Assembly (NCBI RefSeq): GCF_001686925.1
Contig: NZ_LVEN01000038.1
Location: forward strand, 1 to 64,000
Length of the DNA: 64,000 bases
Direction: 5' to 3'
Origin: Flavobacterium piscis
GTDB taxonomy: Bacteria; Bacteroidota; Bacteroidia; Flavobacteriales; Flavobacteriaceae
Part shown: positions 18,704 to 27,799 of the stretch, piece after piece
Numbering within the stretch: position 1 is the first letter of the stretch
How the letters are laid out: each line of letters starts with the position of its first letter
Notes under the pieces: generated by a model
Seen by the model: only the letters and a program-made list of their open reading frames with translations
What the model was told of the DNA's origin: nothing
Databases searched by the model: none
Made by a program: the position numbers and the translations under genes

Positions 18704-18902
18704 GTAAATGGTGCGTTTTAAAAAAAATTCCTCAAAAACTGAGACAACAAATATAAATATATAGCATGGTAAAATGTTACTAATTGGCAATTTATGTAAT
18801 CGTCTCCCTGTTATTTTATAAAATAAAAGCCAAATTCTGTAAAACGTCGAAAATTCGAAATCATTAATTTTAAGATTTTACATTTTTACGCCTTTTACAA
18901 TT

Positions 18903-19712
18903 ATGGAAAAATTTCTGCAAGACGTCTTCAAACACTTAGAAACCTATTATTACAGCATTGTCGATCTTACACCAAAATTTATTCTCGCCGTCGTCGTAAT
19001 TCTCGTCTCCTGGTTTATCGCAACCCGAGTAGGTATTTTTGCCGGAAACCGACTCAAAGTAAGAATGCACGACCGACTTTTGGCGACTTTTATTGCGCGC
19101 CTCATAAAATCTGTCCTTATTATTATTGGCGTTCTCATCATGTTCAAGATTATTGGTCTTGACGGAATCGCACAAAGCATGCTTGCCGGTGCCGGAATCT
19201 CGGCTTTCGTAATTGGTTTTGCGCTTAAGGATATTGGCGAAAATTTCCTTGCCGGAATTCTGCTCGCCTTCAAACGGCCGTTTTCTATTGGCGATATTAT
19301 CGAAAGCAACGGTGTAAAAGGCGAAGTCATCAACCTAAATCTTCGTGATACCGAAGTCAAAAGCGACTCGAAAATCATTTATATTCCGAACGCACTTTTA
19401 ATAAAAAATACGCTCATCAATTATAACAGCGCCGGATTTCTCCTTCAGACTTTTACCGTAGGACTCGAATTTGGTTCTGATTACAATCGTGCCATCAAAC
19501 TCGTAAAAGAAGTCCTCGAGCGCAACGATGAAGTAACCGACAAAGATCATAACGATTCGGCTATAATTACCGATGTCACCGCCGGCGTCGCTCAACTCAA
19601 CATTCGCTACTGGGTGCAAACCGGCACGGCAACCAACAAAGCCGAAAACCGTTCCAAAATTATTTCTGAAGTGCTGAATGCTTTAAAAGAAAATGAATTT
19701 GTACTTAAATAA
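18903..19712 (+). CDS. Small-conductance mechanosensitive channel (MscS family)
   Basis: 269-aa inner-membrane channel that releases solutes on hypo-osmotic shock. Three N-terminal membrane helices are visible. The pore helix is in the Gly/Ala-rich stretch SMLAGAGISAFVIGFALKDI (about residues 93-112), followed by the beta domain (RPFSIGDIIESNGVKGEV) and the NALLIKNTLINY segment. The C-terminal alpha/beta domain ends with KENEFVLK. It is compact, like the E. coli MscS core, with no additional sensory domains. Monocistronic. Confidence 0.93.
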   Translation: MEKFLQDVFKHLETYYYSIVDLTPKFILAVVVILVSWFIATRVGIFAGNRLKVRMHDRLLATFIARLIKSVLIIIGVLIMFKIIGLDGIAQSMLAGAGISAFVIGFALKDIGENFLAGILLAFKRPFSIGDIIESNGVKGEVINLNLRDTEVKSDSKIIYIPNALLIKNTLINYNSAGFLLQTFTVGLEFGSDYNRAIKLVKEVLERNDEVTDKDHNDSAIITDVTAGVAQLNIRYWVQTGTATNKAENRSKIISEVLNALKENEFVLK

Positions 19713-19784
19713 GGTTCTGAGACACTGAGATACTAAGATACTGAGAAGCTAAGTTTCTGAGATTTCTGCTTTACGCGATTGTCA

Positions 19785-19905
19785 TTCTGGGCGAAGTCGA
19801 AGGATAAGGAGCTATTTCCTGCTGTCCTTCCAATCTTTTGTGTCCGCCGCGGCGGACACAAAAGGATTTTCCCTCCCATCAGGGCTAGGGCTTTAGGTTT
19901 CATCA
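19785..19905. repeat. Second copy of the conserved-end repeat, with a 30-bp perfect palindrome
   Basis: Reverse orientation relative to the 10220-10369 element: ggagctatttcctgctgtcc at one end and atcagggctagggctttagg at the other. The core (19835-19864) is a perfect 15+15 palindrome starting CTTTTGTGTCCGCCG, much richer in G+C than its surroundings. Confidence 0.7.
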
Positions 19906-19987
19906 GAAGTTTTGTTGTAAAATTAATTGACAAGAAATAGTTACTTGGCAATGCCCTTCAATATTTACAATACCTACTTACATGACT

Positions 19988-20209
19988 TTACTTTGATTTG
20001 TTGACAGTGTAAATTCCGCCCACAAGTAAAATGATGCCCAGTCCTAAATAAAGGTATCCCTGTTGTTTACCGGATTCGTTTGACGCATTAATTTTTAGTC
20101 CTAATAAATTGATTTCTTTTGTATTATCAGCTATTTTATTGATACCTATATATCCCACACCGAGACTAATAACGATTAGAATTATTCCTATTATTTTTAA
20201 TGGATTCAT
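19988..20209 (-). CDS. Small two-helix membrane protein
   Basis: 73 aa: a hydrophobic helix (IIGIILIVISLGVGYIGI), a hydrophilic loop (NKIADNTKEINLLGL...ESGKQQG), and a second helix (YLYLGLGIILLVGGIYTV) with a short basic tail. The layout resembles DUF3185-type proteins. Function unknown. It sits alone between repeat elements, which lowers certainty, but amino-acid composition and length fit a real gene. Confidence 0.6.
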   Translation of the reverse strand: MNPLKIIGIILIVISLGVGYIGINKIADNTKEINLLGLKINASNESGKQQGYLYLGLGIILLVGGIYTVNKSK

Positions 20210-20673
20210 GTCTTTTGAATTTAATTGTTTCTCTAATTTAAGAAAAAATATTTTTCAATCAGACTATAATATTCATTTTATCTTAATTGATTAGCGAAAT
20301 AGTGGGTAGTAAATTTATGTCTTCTTCTGGTGCTCGATTGCATTGAGCAACCACTCTGCGAAGTCTGCCGACTTCGTAGCGACAACGATTGGCAAATACG
20401 GTTATTTAAATTGAAACGGGTACGAAGTCAGGAGACTTCGCACAGCAAAATTTCACGTTTCGAGAAGACTTCGGAGAGCTGGTGGGGAAAATTATATACT
20501 TTATGGGCACGGATTGCAAATCCGCGCTATCAGATATTGAAAAATCAAGGTTTTTATTTACATCTATAATCTTGATTTGTTTTTCAACAATTTGATGCAA
20601 TAAAAGAAAAAAGATACTCTCTAGGTACATATTAAAAATATACACTATCATCCCAAGAAAATAAATCGTAAAC
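20210..20673. repeat. REP-like hairpin cluster
   Basis: 464 bases without a convincing gene. Two related hairpins, CGAAGTC-tgcc-GACTTCG (20359-20376) and CGAAGTC-agga-GACTTCG (20423-20440), share the same stem with different loops. A third, CGGATT-gca-AATCCG, is at 20510-20524. They separate the backbone from the RES module. Confidence 0.6.
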
Positions 20674-21690
20674 CTAAGTTCCAATCTGAACTTTTTTAAC
20701 TTTTACTTTTTCGACGTGAATACATTCAACAAGTTCTTGATCAAAAAGTACGAGATTATTTCCTAAAGTATGAAGAGAACTTCTAAATTTTATTCCCTGC
20801 ACTCCAGTGTAGACCTTAATAAATTCACAAATAAATTGAGTAGGAATATATTCTAGCTCAGAATCATATCTTCTCATAGGTTTCGATAAATCTATACTAA
20901 TTTTTTGTTTCAGTAATGTAGATTTTATCTTCTCATTGACTCTTGATGGATGAAAAATTGTGGAAGATTCAGTAAAATCAGAGATATAAATAAGTTTTTT
21001 TAAATCATCTTTCAAAGTAAAAGTGCCTATAGATATTTCGTCTAAGTAAGAAGCTCTAATCTCATATAAGATTGTATCTTTATTATCACTTAAATACAAA
21101 AAAGGAATTCCAGATGGATTAGCCCTACCCGCAGTAGAAATTTTTCTTGGAGGACAAAACATTTCAGTTAATTCATAACATTTCGCGTCACTTTTATTAT
21201 GTAATCTTGCTCTGTACAATTCAGTTGTTTTAGTTAAAGCTATTTGACTATTAAAAAAACCATCCCAACCTAATTCATCTGTTAAATAATTTATATCAGT
21301 AAGATATCTTCGTTCCCAAATAAGCTGTTCTTTTAAGCGATCCCAATAGTTAACATTTTCATAAATATCTTCATTAAAATCCACTAACTCATCGGCGCTT
21401 AATATTTCTGTATCAATGTTATGAATAATGAAATTTAAAATTTTATTCGAAAGTTCCGCAGAAGAAAACAAACTCCAAATCCCTTGAATGATATTTTTTA
21501 AAGGTTGTCCATTTTCTTTTTTTTGAAAATTATCTAATAATTCTTTAAAAAAATCATACAGTTCGGAAATTTCGAGAATCTCAATATTTTCCTTCTCACA
21601 AAATGTACACTTCCCTAATTGTGAGTGTGAATTTATGAAAGCTTTTAACTCCCTTTCCGAAAAGCAATTGGTGCATACATTACTCGCCAT
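20674..21690 (-). CDS. Zinc-ribbon/RES-domain protein (putative NAD+ glycohydrolase toxin)
   Basis: RES domains are ADP-ribosyltransferase-fold enzymes that degrade NAD+ (known from RES-Xre toxin-antitoxin pairs). Here a two-CxxC zinc ribbon (C6/C9 and C28/C31) precedes a helical region (about 40-150), as in RES proteins with a HEPN/RES-type N-terminal domain. The C-terminal RES domain begins at LYRARLHNKSD (Arg near 160). The Glu region is TILYEIRAS (near 209), and a later Ser occurs in GIKFRSSLH. It is the last gene of a three-gene operon with one-base gaps, and no Xre antitoxin is adjacent. RES assignment is good; toxin or defence function is inference. Confidence 0.72.
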   Translation of the reverse strand: MASNVCTNCFSERELKAFINSHSQLGKCTFCEKENIEILEISELYDFFKELLDNFQKKENGQPLKNIIQGIWSLFSSAELSNKILNFIIHNIDTEILSADELVDFNEDIYENVNYWDRLKEQLIWERRYLTDINYLTDELGWDGFFNSQIALTKTTELYRARLHNKSDAKCYELTEMFCPPRKISTAGRANPSGIPFLYLSDNKDTILYEIRASYLDEISIGTFTLKDDLKKLIYISDFTESSTIFHPSRVNEKIKSTLLKQKISIDLSKPMRRYDSELEYIPTQFICEFIKVYTGVQGIKFRSSLHTLGNNLVLFDQELVECIHVEKVKVKKVQIGT

Positions 21691-21691
21691 G

Positions 21692-22627
21692 TTAACGCGC
21701 TAGATAATTTCTCACAATGTTGAGATGATTTTTTACTGATATTTTCTTTACTGTTCCTAAACCTGGGTATTTTCCATTCCAAAAATAGTTCCGTAACTCA
21801 ATAATTGCTGAATTTTCAAAATTATTCTCCACACAAAAAGTAACGGCCTTCGCTGCGGCTTCTGCAAATTTACCTTGCACGTTAGCTATTGAATCATTTG
21901 TATCTGAAGTAAAATGCCTGATCCAAATTTGATTTTCTTCATTAACATTTAAATATGTTAAATGAATGGCTACAGCACGAGGAGTACTTCCTCCATCAAT
22001 AAATTCACTTGGCAAAACAGTAAAATCAGAGAATCCTTGGAAATTTTCCCCTTGATAATAAAGATGTTCTTCCGAAAATTTATGTGCCTGAATATCTAAA
22101 AAATCAGCATTCTTAGATTGTCTTTCAAAGACATCATCAAATCGAATATAATTTTTTCCTAAACCTTTTAAAAAACGGTCAAGACTTCTGTACTTATGTG
22201 GCTCAAACACAGTAATATGAGTAATATAATCTTGTTGACATAATTCTCTAAAACCATCATCATCTATAAAATTCTCATAACAAATTAGCATACAACTATT
22301 TAGATTATAATTTACTACATTCTGAGAAATATATTCTGAGTTTTGAGTATAGTGAAATGCTGCTAAAAAACGACAATCATCTAGTGTAGATAAATATTCT
22401 AAAACCGTAATATTGTCTCCATTTAATTCGCCAACAATAGGATTTACTATTAAGTATGAACTAAAATCTTTTTCCTTAAACAATTTATGAGCTAAGTTTA
22501 AATTGTTAAATGTATCTTTTACTGGCTCCAATATAGGAGTAACGTAGCCTTGAATTATATTTTCTGCTACCAATTCCCGTAAAGTAATTAATTCAAATTG
22601 TCTTGCTCGTAAATAAGGATAGTACAT
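21692..22627 (-). CDS. sce7725/beta-family protein
   Basis: 311 aa. The N-terminus YYPYLRARQFELITLREL followed by VTPILEPV fits the beta-protein/sce7725 family, which is often found next to sce7726-type proteins. No catalytic motif is recognised; the sequence suggests alternating strands and helices, as in a TIM-barrel-like or sensor fold. It lies between the nuclease-like and RES genes with one base on either side, so the three are almost certainly co-translated and functionally linked. Family recognition is from memory of the N-terminal pattern; function is unknown. Confidence 0.65.
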   Translation of the reverse strand: MYYPYLRARQFELITLRELVAENIIQGYVTPILEPVKDTFNNLNLAHKLFKEKDFSSYLIVNPIVGELNGDNITVLEYLSTLDDCRFLAAFHYTQNSEYISQNVVNYNLNSCMLICYENFIDDDGFRELCQQDYITHITVFEPHKYRSLDRFLKGLGKNYIRFDDVFERQSKNADFLDIQAHKFSEEHLYYQGENFQGFSDFTVLPSEFIDGGSTPRAVAIHLTYLNVNEENQIWIRHFTSDTNDSIANVQGKFAEAAAKAVTFCVENNFENSAIIELRNYFWNGKYPGLGTVKKISVKNHLNIVRNYLAR

Positions 22628-22628
22628 A

Positions 22629-23486
22629 TTAATATGAAATTATTGAATTTAAATTATTAAATAGCTTTACTTTTTGCATCTCATTTAAATTAAGAGACAA
22701 GAAAATCTGATTAAATTCCTTATTCTTCTTATTAGATAAATCATTATTTATCTTTCTACTTTTCATAGCTTTAATAAATAATCTATTTAAATCTTCAACT
22801 GGAATTTTTGCAATCAGCTTTTTACAAATATTATATTGTTCAAAATCATTACATACTGGAATCTCACCATAATATTGATCAACAATATTTTTGTATTCTT
22901 TTGTATGAAGAATCTCCATAATTGAACCTGAATCAATATTAATATTTTTAATTGAATTTCTTACTAAATTAAAAATACTTTTTTCTTGGTCGTACGAAAT
23001 TATACCTACACTCTCGTCATATAATCTGTATTTGTCTATTTGTGATAAAGGAACAATTAGATAAACTTCATTAAAAATTTTTTTGTACTCGTACAATTGC
23101 GAATTTAATCGTGATTCTTTATCTAATAGTGTTTTAATTTCAAATACTCTTGAACATCCATTAAACATGACCAAATCAGCAATTGCTTTTCCCAAACGAA
23201 ATTCATTATATATCAATGAATTTGAAGTTCCTAATTCCTTAATTAACCATTTATTTAAGAATTCATTCTTATAAATATACTCATTAGCATAAAATTTTTG
23301 TAAAATTTTATAGACATTTTTCAAGTATTTTAAATAGTTTATCTCTTTATTTATCAACTTAGAATCATATCTTTTAATTTTTAAGTTTAACGAATTGAAA
23401 TCATTTTTCATCCATCTGTTTACTTCAGATCGAGAAAATAAGGACGAATAGTCCCGTAATTGATCAATTTTATATGAAGTTTTCAA
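22629..23486 (-). CDS. sce7726-family protein, PD-(D/E)XK nuclease-like
   Basis: 285 aa. The central region has the layout of a PD-(D/E)XK nuclease core: E95 in NEFRLGK, D104 in AIADLVMF, E116 and K118 in the ExK motif VFEIKTL, and a following Gln (Q130) in the helix NSQLYEY. The N-terminal 80 residues are Lys/Tyr/Asn-rich and helical, and the C-terminal 100 residues are helical. It is the first gene of the RES operon. Strong A+T bias compared with the flanking backbone genes suggests acquisition. Nuclease activity is inferred. Confidence 0.68.
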   Translation of the reverse strand: MKTSYKIDQLRDYSSLFSRSEVNRWMKNDFNSLNLKIKRYDSKLINKEINYLKYLKNVYKILQKFYANEYIYKNEFLNKWLIKELGTSNSLIYNEFRLGKAIADLVMFNGCSRVFEIKTLLDKESRLNSQLYEYKKIFNEVYLIVPLSQIDKYRLYDESVGIISYDQEKSIFNLVRNSIKNINIDSGSIMEILHTKEYKNIVDQYYGEIPVCNDFEQYNICKKLIAKIPVEDLNRLFIKAMKSRKINNDLSNKKNKEFNQIFLSLNLNEMQKVKLFNNLNSIISY

Positions 23487-23869
23487 GTTTTTAAATTTTG
23501 CATAAAAATAGAAAAAGATTTCTTCATTTATGAAGAGTTGGCTAAAGTAATATCACAAAAGCCTGTTAATGCAATTGCCAAATATTCCATTTTAAAGCAA
23601 TTACATCAATAATTTAGTTCATAAATAAAAATTAAACAAATAGTTTTATTGTATTTTTTCCAAAAATACTAATCATCCCACATAAACAACTACGTATAAA
23701 TACCTGTTTTTTTATTTATATCTTTCTCTACTAAAGTATACATAGATAAAGAAATCTTAAACGTAGCCCCACCGGATTGTATGAATGTCTCGCTCGTGAA
23801 CGCATCTAAATCAATATGCAAACATTTTCTTTCTAAATATGTAAACTTTTTTCAGCATGACACAAATGT
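23487..23869. other. AT-rich gap with a possible coding relic
   Basis: No complete gene. An open plus-strand frame at 23493-23612 ends with protein-like sequence (YEELAKVISQKPVNAIAKYS, then ILKQLHQ and a stop) but has no plausible start. It may be the tail of a lost gene. The rest shows nothing recognisable. The promoter of the RES operon should lie at its left end. Confidence 0.3.
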
Positions 23870-24127
23870 TTAATTGAAAGTATACTTTTTCCAAGGAATT
23901 TGAGACATATGTAATTTAGATAAAAAATTCACAATATCAGTTCGTCCATAATATGTTGGTAAACCTCTAGAATTTTGTGCCATTAAAATAATTGGCATTC
24001 CTGGAAAATATCTCGAAAATTGCTGAACGGCATTATCCCGTTCATTTGAATTCAAGACATGAGATTTAACAATTACAATCGCAAAATTCTGACCTTGTTC
24101 TTTTATAATGGCTCCTTCTAATTGCAT
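23870..24127 (-). CDS. Small conserved-looking protein, unknown function
   Basis: 85 aa, not recognised. Alternating hydrophobic segments (NFAIVIVKSHVLNS; GMPIILMAQNSRG) followed by a polar C-terminus (TYYGRTDIVNFLSKLHMSQI) suggest a compact alpha/beta domain without membrane segments. It looks like a real gene by composition and by its isolated position, with a non-coding AT-rich flank on each side. No operon partners. Confidence 0.6.
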   Translation of the reverse strand: MQLEGAIIKEQGQNFAIVIVKSHVLNSNERDNAVQQFSRYFPGMPIILMAQNSRGLPTYYGRTDIVNFLSKLHMSQIPWKKYTFN

Positions 24128-24280
24128 ATTTTTTAAATTAATTGGTTAATAATTGCCAAATATCATTTTAAAATTAATTAGCATTTTACGGAAAACCTTA
24201 ATTTAAAAAATAAAATATCTCTTCTTCAAAAATATTAATTAACAATTCTAAACAACCAAGTATTTATACCTGATTATTTC

Positions 24281-24323
24281 AAAAGAAAAACCGTCTAATA
24301 AATCAAAATCTATTAAACGGTTT
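24281..24323 (-). terminator. Terminator of the DUF3137/LemA operon
   Basis: Stem AAACCGT (24288-24294) with ACGGTTT (24317-24323), extended by partly paired AT arms, and a T-rich run on the minus strand (24281-24290) just past the hairpin. Confidence 0.6.
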
Positions 24324-24342
24324 AAAATATTTTGTAAGAAGT

Positions 24343-25299
24343 TTACACCTTCCCCCAAATCCTGGTATTCAAATCCAGTTCATGAACAATATCCTGCATA
24401 AACTGAACAATCGAAAGATCATCGGTAAGTAAATCGGGTACTAGAAGCGACGAATGTATAGGCGCTTCGAAGTAATTGTTGCTTAACGGGAAAGCGATGT
24501 ACATTTTTGAACTTATAAACGAAAGCGAAATCGTTTCGTCGGATTTGTTGTTTAGGTCCAAAATTCTTTCCATCATGGCGGGCGTTAAGATATATCTTGC
24601 CTCGATTTGATTTCTGGAATAGGTAACAAACTGATTGTCGAAATTGGTGTTTTCTAACTGAACAATTTCGGTATTTCCAAAACTGAAAATATTTTTAGAA
24701 AACCATGCGCCAACCGTATTTCCAAAGCTTTTTGGTCTGACAACTGTCGACACGGTAAAGTTTTTATTAAAGTCGGCGACAAAAATAATTCCTTTAAAAA
24801 TGGTGTGCCATTCGGTACGCGTTCCGTTTTTGGTTTGCGTTTCGGTTTTATATTCGGCGTGAACTTCGGCAAATGAGAAAGAAGTTTTATCGACAGTTCC
24901 GGTTATTAAATCCTGCGTTTTATAGCGATCCGGTTCGGTTGTAAAAAGATCAGAATTTATAAATTCACCTTCGGCAAGTCCGCTTTGAGGAACAAAGGTG
25001 AGACTTTCGTTGATCTTTTTTAATGCCGTTGCTACAACATTCATTTTATAAGCTACTTTGTATTTTCGTGCGTCATCATCGATCTGAAAAAGCATTACAA
25101 CACCCACAATTATCGGAATCAAACTTAATATAACAGCCACCGTTGCAGCTCCTATAATCAAACCGCCCACGATAAGCAATGCCGCAATACCAAATACGGT
25201 GTAACAAACGGTATAAGTCGACGCAATTTTTTTACGGTCGACTTCTAATGTATTCAAAACCTCCTGCAAGCCGGGATTATTACTAATTTCTGAATCCAT
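24343..25299 (-). CDS. DUF3137 membrane protein
   Basis: 318 aa. Two adjacent hydrophobic helices (about residues 26-75: TVCYTVFGIAALLIVGGLII and the following segment) anchor an otherwise soluble C-terminal domain with many beta strands (FAEVHAEYKTETQTKNGTRT). Genes of this family commonly follow lemA, and here the ATG overlaps the last base of the lemA stop codon. Function is unknown; a membrane- or envelope-associated role with LemA is assumed from co-occurrence. Confidence 0.82.
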   Translation of the reverse strand: MDSEISNNPGLQEVLNTLEVDRKKIASTYTVCYTVFGIAALLIVGGLIIGAATVAVILSLIPIIVGVVMLFQIDDDARKYKVAYKMNVVATALKKINESLTFVPQSGLAEGEFINSDLFTTEPDRYKTQDLITGTVDKTSFSFAEVHAEYKTETQTKNGTRTEWHTIFKGIIFVADFNKNFTVSTVVRPKSFGNTVGAWFSKNIFSFGNTEIVQLENTNFDNQFVTYSRNQIEARYILTPAMMERILDLNNKSDETISLSFISSKMYIAFPLSNNYFEAPIHSSLLVPDLLTDDLSIVQFMQDIVHELDLNTRIWGKV

Positions 25300-25856
25300 T
25301 AGCGATTAAAAAGCTCTTTTGCACTAATGTTTTTACGCTCTTCTTCGGCTGTTGCCAAAACTTCAATTGGGGTATAACTCAACATTCCGGCAAATAAATT
25401 ACCCGGAAACATCATGATCGCGTTATTAAAATCTGTTACTACAGCATTATAGGTTCTTCTGGCAGCAGCAATTTGCTCTTCGCTTTCTGTCCAGGTGGTT
25501 TGCAAATTAGTAAAGCTTGCGTTTGCTTTTAAGTCAGGATAATTTTCGACATTTACCATTAAACCTCTTACGGTCGTGCTCAATTCAGCATCAAGACTCG
25601 CTTTTTCCGTATCGCTAACCGAACCGGAAGTCGCTTTGGCACGAAGCTCTACGATTTTTGTTAAAGTACTTTGTTCATAATCGGTATATTGTTTTACAAT
25701 TTCAACCAGATTCGGAATCAAATCAAAACGTTTTTTGAGCATCACATCAATAGCCGAAAAAGCATTCGTTACCTGATTTCTTTTTCCGATAAGGGAATTA
25801 TAATAGAATATCCATAAAAATATGAAGATGATAATGATGGGTAAAATAACAAACAT
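25299..25856 (-). CDS. lemA: LemA family protein
   Basis: 185 aa. One N-terminal membrane helix (ILPIIIIFIFLWIFYYN), then the LemA helical domain with its typical start (LIGKRNQVTNAFSAIDVMLKK reads as the conserved N-V-x-x-A-x-x-x-I-D-V-x-L-K-x-R pattern), DLIPNLVEIVKQYTDYE, and the later YNAVVTDFNNAIMMFPGN. Widely distributed; its molecular function is not settled. First gene of a two-gene operon with DUF3137. A TATATTTG -7-like element lies 26 bases upstream of the start codon. Confidence 0.92.
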   Translation of the reverse strand: MFVILPIIIIFIFLWIFYYNSLIGKRNQVTNAFSAIDVMLKKRFDLIPNLVEIVKQYTDYEQSTLTKIVELRAKATSGSVSDTEKASLDAELSTTVRGLMVNVENYPDLKANASFTNLQTTWTESEEQIAAARRTYNAVVTDFNNAIMMFPGNLFAGMLSYTPIEVLATAEEERKNISAKELFNR

Positions 25857-26227
25857 GAATTTAGTTTTAATTGGTTGGGTTCAAATATAAATAAAAAACA
25901 AAATGAATCTTTTTTATTTTTAGCTGTTGACATCAAATTTAGTAAAGCAAGAAAAATCACTTCGCCAGAATTAAAAAAACTTTTCGGCATCAGATTTGCT
26001 TGCTGTTTATTCCGTTTATCACATAAAATACTGAAATCCACATAGTGAAATCCATGGTACAATTTTCGGTTGTAAACCCAATCACTATTTTTCAGTACAG
26101 CCTAAATCATAAAAAACACAAGCTATTATATGAAAACCCAATAAATACCGTTGAAATTATAATTTATTAATTATTTATTATAGTCCGCTAAAAAAACTAT
26201 TTTTGGTTTCTGTTAAAAAAGATTGAA
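25857..26227. promoter_or_regulatory. Divergent promoter region of lemA and the recycling operon
   Basis: 371 bases without a gene. Minus-strand TATATTTG at 25882-25889 (upstream of lemA) and plus-strand TATTTTTG at 26198-26205 (upstream of the glycosidase) match the Bacteroidota -7 consensus. -33 elements are not clear. Nothing else is recognised. Confidence 0.4.
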
Positions 26228-27799
26228 ATGCATAAAAATCAGCAAGTACTTTTCTCTATTATATTTTTATTTTTCGTTGGATTAATTTCTAATGCACAGG
26301 AAAAAATAATTTACCCTAAAAACGAATTTAGAGGTGTCTGGATTGCAACCGTTGTCAATATCGACTGGCCCAAAACAGCCATTGACGGTGTTGAAAAAGA
26401 AAAAGCTGATTATCTTGAGATTTTAGAAGCTTACAAAAAGCTCAATTATAATGCGGTAATCGTTCAGATTAGAAGTGTTGGTGACTCTTTCTATCCATCA
26501 GAATTTGCGCCGTGGTCGCGTTTTTTAACCGGTAAAGAAGGTGTTGCACCCAACCCTTATTACGATACATTAGCATGGATGATTGAGGAAGCGCATAAAA
26601 GAGGTTTTGAATTTCACGCCTGGCTGAATCCGTACCGTGCAAGTTTCGATTTAAACAAAAATCTTTTAAGCCCAAATCACGACATTTTTAAACATCCGGA
26701 ATGGATGATAGAATATGCCGGAAAATACTATTACGACCCTGCATTGCCCGAAGTTCAGCAACATTTGACCAAAGTTGTAAAAGAAGTCGTTGATAAATAC
26801 GATATCGACGCGATTCATTTTGATGATTATTTTTATCCTTATACCGTTCCGGGAAAGACGTTTAACGACACGGCATCGTATAGAAAATATGGTGCAGGTT
26901 TAAGTCTTTCAGACTGGCGTCGTGCGAATGTGAGCAGTTTTGTACACACGATTTCGACTACCATAAAAGCCAGTAAACCATGGGTACAATTCGGAATCAG
27001 TCCGTTTGGAGTTTGGCGTAATAAATCGATGGATCCAAAAGGTTCTGAGACACAATCGACATCCAATTACGATGATTTATATGCAGATCCTGTTTTATGG
27101 ATGGACCAAAAATGGATCGATTATATCCTGCCTCAATTGTACTGGAGTATGAATAACCCAAGGGCTTCTTACTCTAAATTGGTGAAATGGTGGTCAGAAA
27201 ACTCTAATAATACTGCTTTGTATATTGGCCACGCTTCGTATAAAATTAGAGGTGACAGTGACAAAAGCTGGAACTTTGTAAATGAAATTCCAACTCAGAT
27301 TGATTTTGCGAGAAGTTTCAAAAAAGTAAGCGGAAGTGCGTATTTTAGTTCGAAATGGTTCATGAACAAAAACTTTGATGTGGTAAGGGTTTTAGAAGAA
27401 AATCAATATAAATATCCTGCGCTTCCCGCTGCGGTTCCTAATTTAAAACACATTGTAATTGATATTCCGGTAGTAAATGAATACCAAAAAGACAGTGTTC
27501 ATTATGCCTTTAACATCAAAGCTCCTTTGAATACAAAGGTGCGTTATATGGTGGTTTACGGAGGAGAAAGCACATCGAAAATAGACATTAATGATCCTTC
27601 AAAAATAATTGAGAAGATTACCGTTTACGAAAACAACGGGACTATTCAGTTTTCGATCCCGGCTGAAAAAATGAATCAGTATAAAGCTTGCGCTGTGACA
27701 TTTATTGATTATTTTGCAAACGAAAGTACCCCAACTACGATCGACTTAAAAAAGACATTTAAACTTTATTCACCTGCTCAGCCTAATGAAAATAGATAA
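26228..27799 (+). CDS. Secreted family-10-like glycoside hydrolase (GHL10/DUF187, YngK type)
   Basis: 523 aa with a signal peptide ending SNAQ. The catalytic (beta/alpha)-barrel begins EFRGVWIATVVNIDWPK, the typical GHL10 opening, and contains GFEFHAWLNPYRAS, DAIHFDDYFYPYTVPG (acidic residues likely catalytic) and WVQFGISPFGVWRN. The C-terminal 120 residues form a beta-sandwich-like domain. Family members have been linked to cleavage of denuded or unusual peptidoglycan and related polymers. Its stop overlaps the start of the AmpG-like transporter by 14 bases, supporting a role in cell-wall fragment release or salvage. Confidence 0.87.
   Translation: MHKNQQVLFSIIFLFFVGLISNAQEKIIYPKNEFRGVWIATVVNIDWPKTAIDGVEKEKADYLEILEAYKKLNYNAVIVQIRSVGDSFYPSEFAPWSRFLTGKEGVAPNPYYDTLAWMIEEAHKRGFEFHAWLNPYRASFDLNKNLLSPNHDIFKHPEWMIEYAGKYYYDPALPEVQQHLTKVVKEVVDKYDIDAIHFDDYFYPYTVPGKTFNDTASYRKYGAGLSLSDWRRANVSSFVHTISTTIKASKPWVQFGISPFGVWRNKSMDPKGSETQSTSNYDDLYADPVLWMDQKWIDYILPQLYWSMNNPRASYSKLVKWWSENSNNTALYIGHASYKIRGDSDKSWNFVNEIPTQIDFARSFKKVSGSAYFSSKWFMNKNFDVVRVLEENQYKYPALPAAVPNLKHIVIDIPVVNEYQKDSVHYAFNIKAPLNTKVRYMVVYGGESTSKIDINDPSKIIEKITVYENNGTIQFSIPAEKMNQYKACAVTFIDYFANESTPTTIDLKKTFKLYSPAQPNENR

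Noticed and set aside
20330..20569. 79-codon plus-strand frame in the gap before the RES gene
   Set aside because: Translation is made of REP-like hairpin sequence (Cys/Arg/Ser-rich) with no conserved pattern.
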